Part shown: piece after piece, positions 63,600-64,000 of the stretch
How positions within the stretch are numbered: the first letter of the stretch is position 1
Layout of the letters: the number at the start of each line of letters is the position of its first letter
Source: Hetaerina americana
Taxonomy: Eukaryota > Arthropoda > Insecta > Odonata > Calopterygidae
Length of the DNA stretch: 64,000 bases
Direction of reading: 5' to 3'
NCBI GenBank assembly: GCA_022747635.1
Contig: JAKTNV010000005.1
Span: forward strand, 35,822,336-35,886,335
The notes under the pieces: generated by a model
What the model was told of the DNA's origin: nothing
Seen by the model: the letters and a program-made list of their open reading frames with translations, nothing else
The model's database searches: none
Program-made: the position numbers and the translations under genes

Positions 63600-64000
63600 G
63601 GTGTTAAAAGAAGGATAAAGCTTTAATACAACCAAAGAGGAGGCCAAAGTGGAATAGGAAGACAGGAGTGTGAATGAGAAAGGGGACAAAACACAGGATG
63701 ATACAAAGAACAGGAGTAAAAGTCTAGGCAAAGGAGAGAGATCCACGAATCGCTGTACACTCGTGATGCCGTAGGGAACAGAACCGGGTTTAGAGAGGGG
63801 GCGGGAACCAGGAACGCGTGCACGCGATGGTGGCGCCGTTCACTGCCGTGTCGTGCCGCGAAACGTGACGGTAATGTGACATTTAGATCCAGTCGCACAG
63901 GCGGCGGAGTCCGATCGTCATTTATTTAACGCCGCCTCGCCACGCATGTCATGGATGGGGTTAAGGGCTGGCCGGGGGGGATAAGAGGAGGAGGGGGTGG
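63600..64000. other. GC-rich island 13, cut by the window end
   Basis: Purine-rich at 63640-63750 and CpG-rich at 63800-63945, turning G-rich at the right edge. The right boundary is not visible. Two overlapping minus-strand frames of 72 and 91 codons are low-complexity and are not called. Confidence 0.5.

Overview
This window looks like metazoan nuclear DNA, most likely from an arthropod. It is AT-rich, gene-poor and full of decayed retroelements. There is no prokaryotic gene packing, and I find no convincing host protein-coding exon on either strand. The arthropod assignment rests on the style of the LINE remnants and tRNA-derived SINEs and is an inference.

The background is AT-rich sequence dense in stop codons. 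It is interrupted by about a dozen GC-rich, CpG-containing blocks of 0.2-1.6 kb (near 0.64-1.35, 2.9-4.5, 14.2-15.2, 20.75-21.65, 26.0-26.55, 29.65-30.3, 34.25-34.86, 40.5-41.95, 43.4-44.55, 45.95-47.2, 56.7-57.35, 60.0-60.2 and 63.6-64.0 kb). These blocks are strongly strand-asymmetric, with long purine-only or pyrimidine-only tracts, and several switch strand inside the block. They produce most of the long open frames in the window, but those frames are low-complexity and overlap one another in several frames.

The recognisable content is mobile DNA. Four remnants of one LINE type are present: an endonuclease half at 36.3-37.4 kb, and three pieces of the protein's C-terminal end at 16.4, 24.6 and 55.9 kb. 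tRNA-derived SINEs fall into at least three groups. Family A has two well-preserved copies at 16.76 and 53.45 kb and decayed copies at 28.95, 52.56 and 63.25 kb. Family B lies at 11.05, 44.79 and 62.41 kb. Other tRNA-like heads lie near 1.97, 6.25 and 47.4 kb. A head-to-head foldback of a SINE body lies at 2.18-2.39 kb. TA microsatellites lie at 16.2, 32.25-32.6, 47.5 and 55.6 kb.

The most intriguing locus is 32.25-32.61 kb. Two long TA arrays enclose an 18-bp perfect inverted repeat, and inside it a minus-strand segment resembles a hammerhead ribozyme core. This arrangement recalls the termini of Penelope-like elements. A second candidate of interest is a cluster of kappaB-like, octamer-like and TAAT motifs at 28.23-28.41 kb, which may be a regulatory element. 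The window is best read as an intergenic or long-intronic region.
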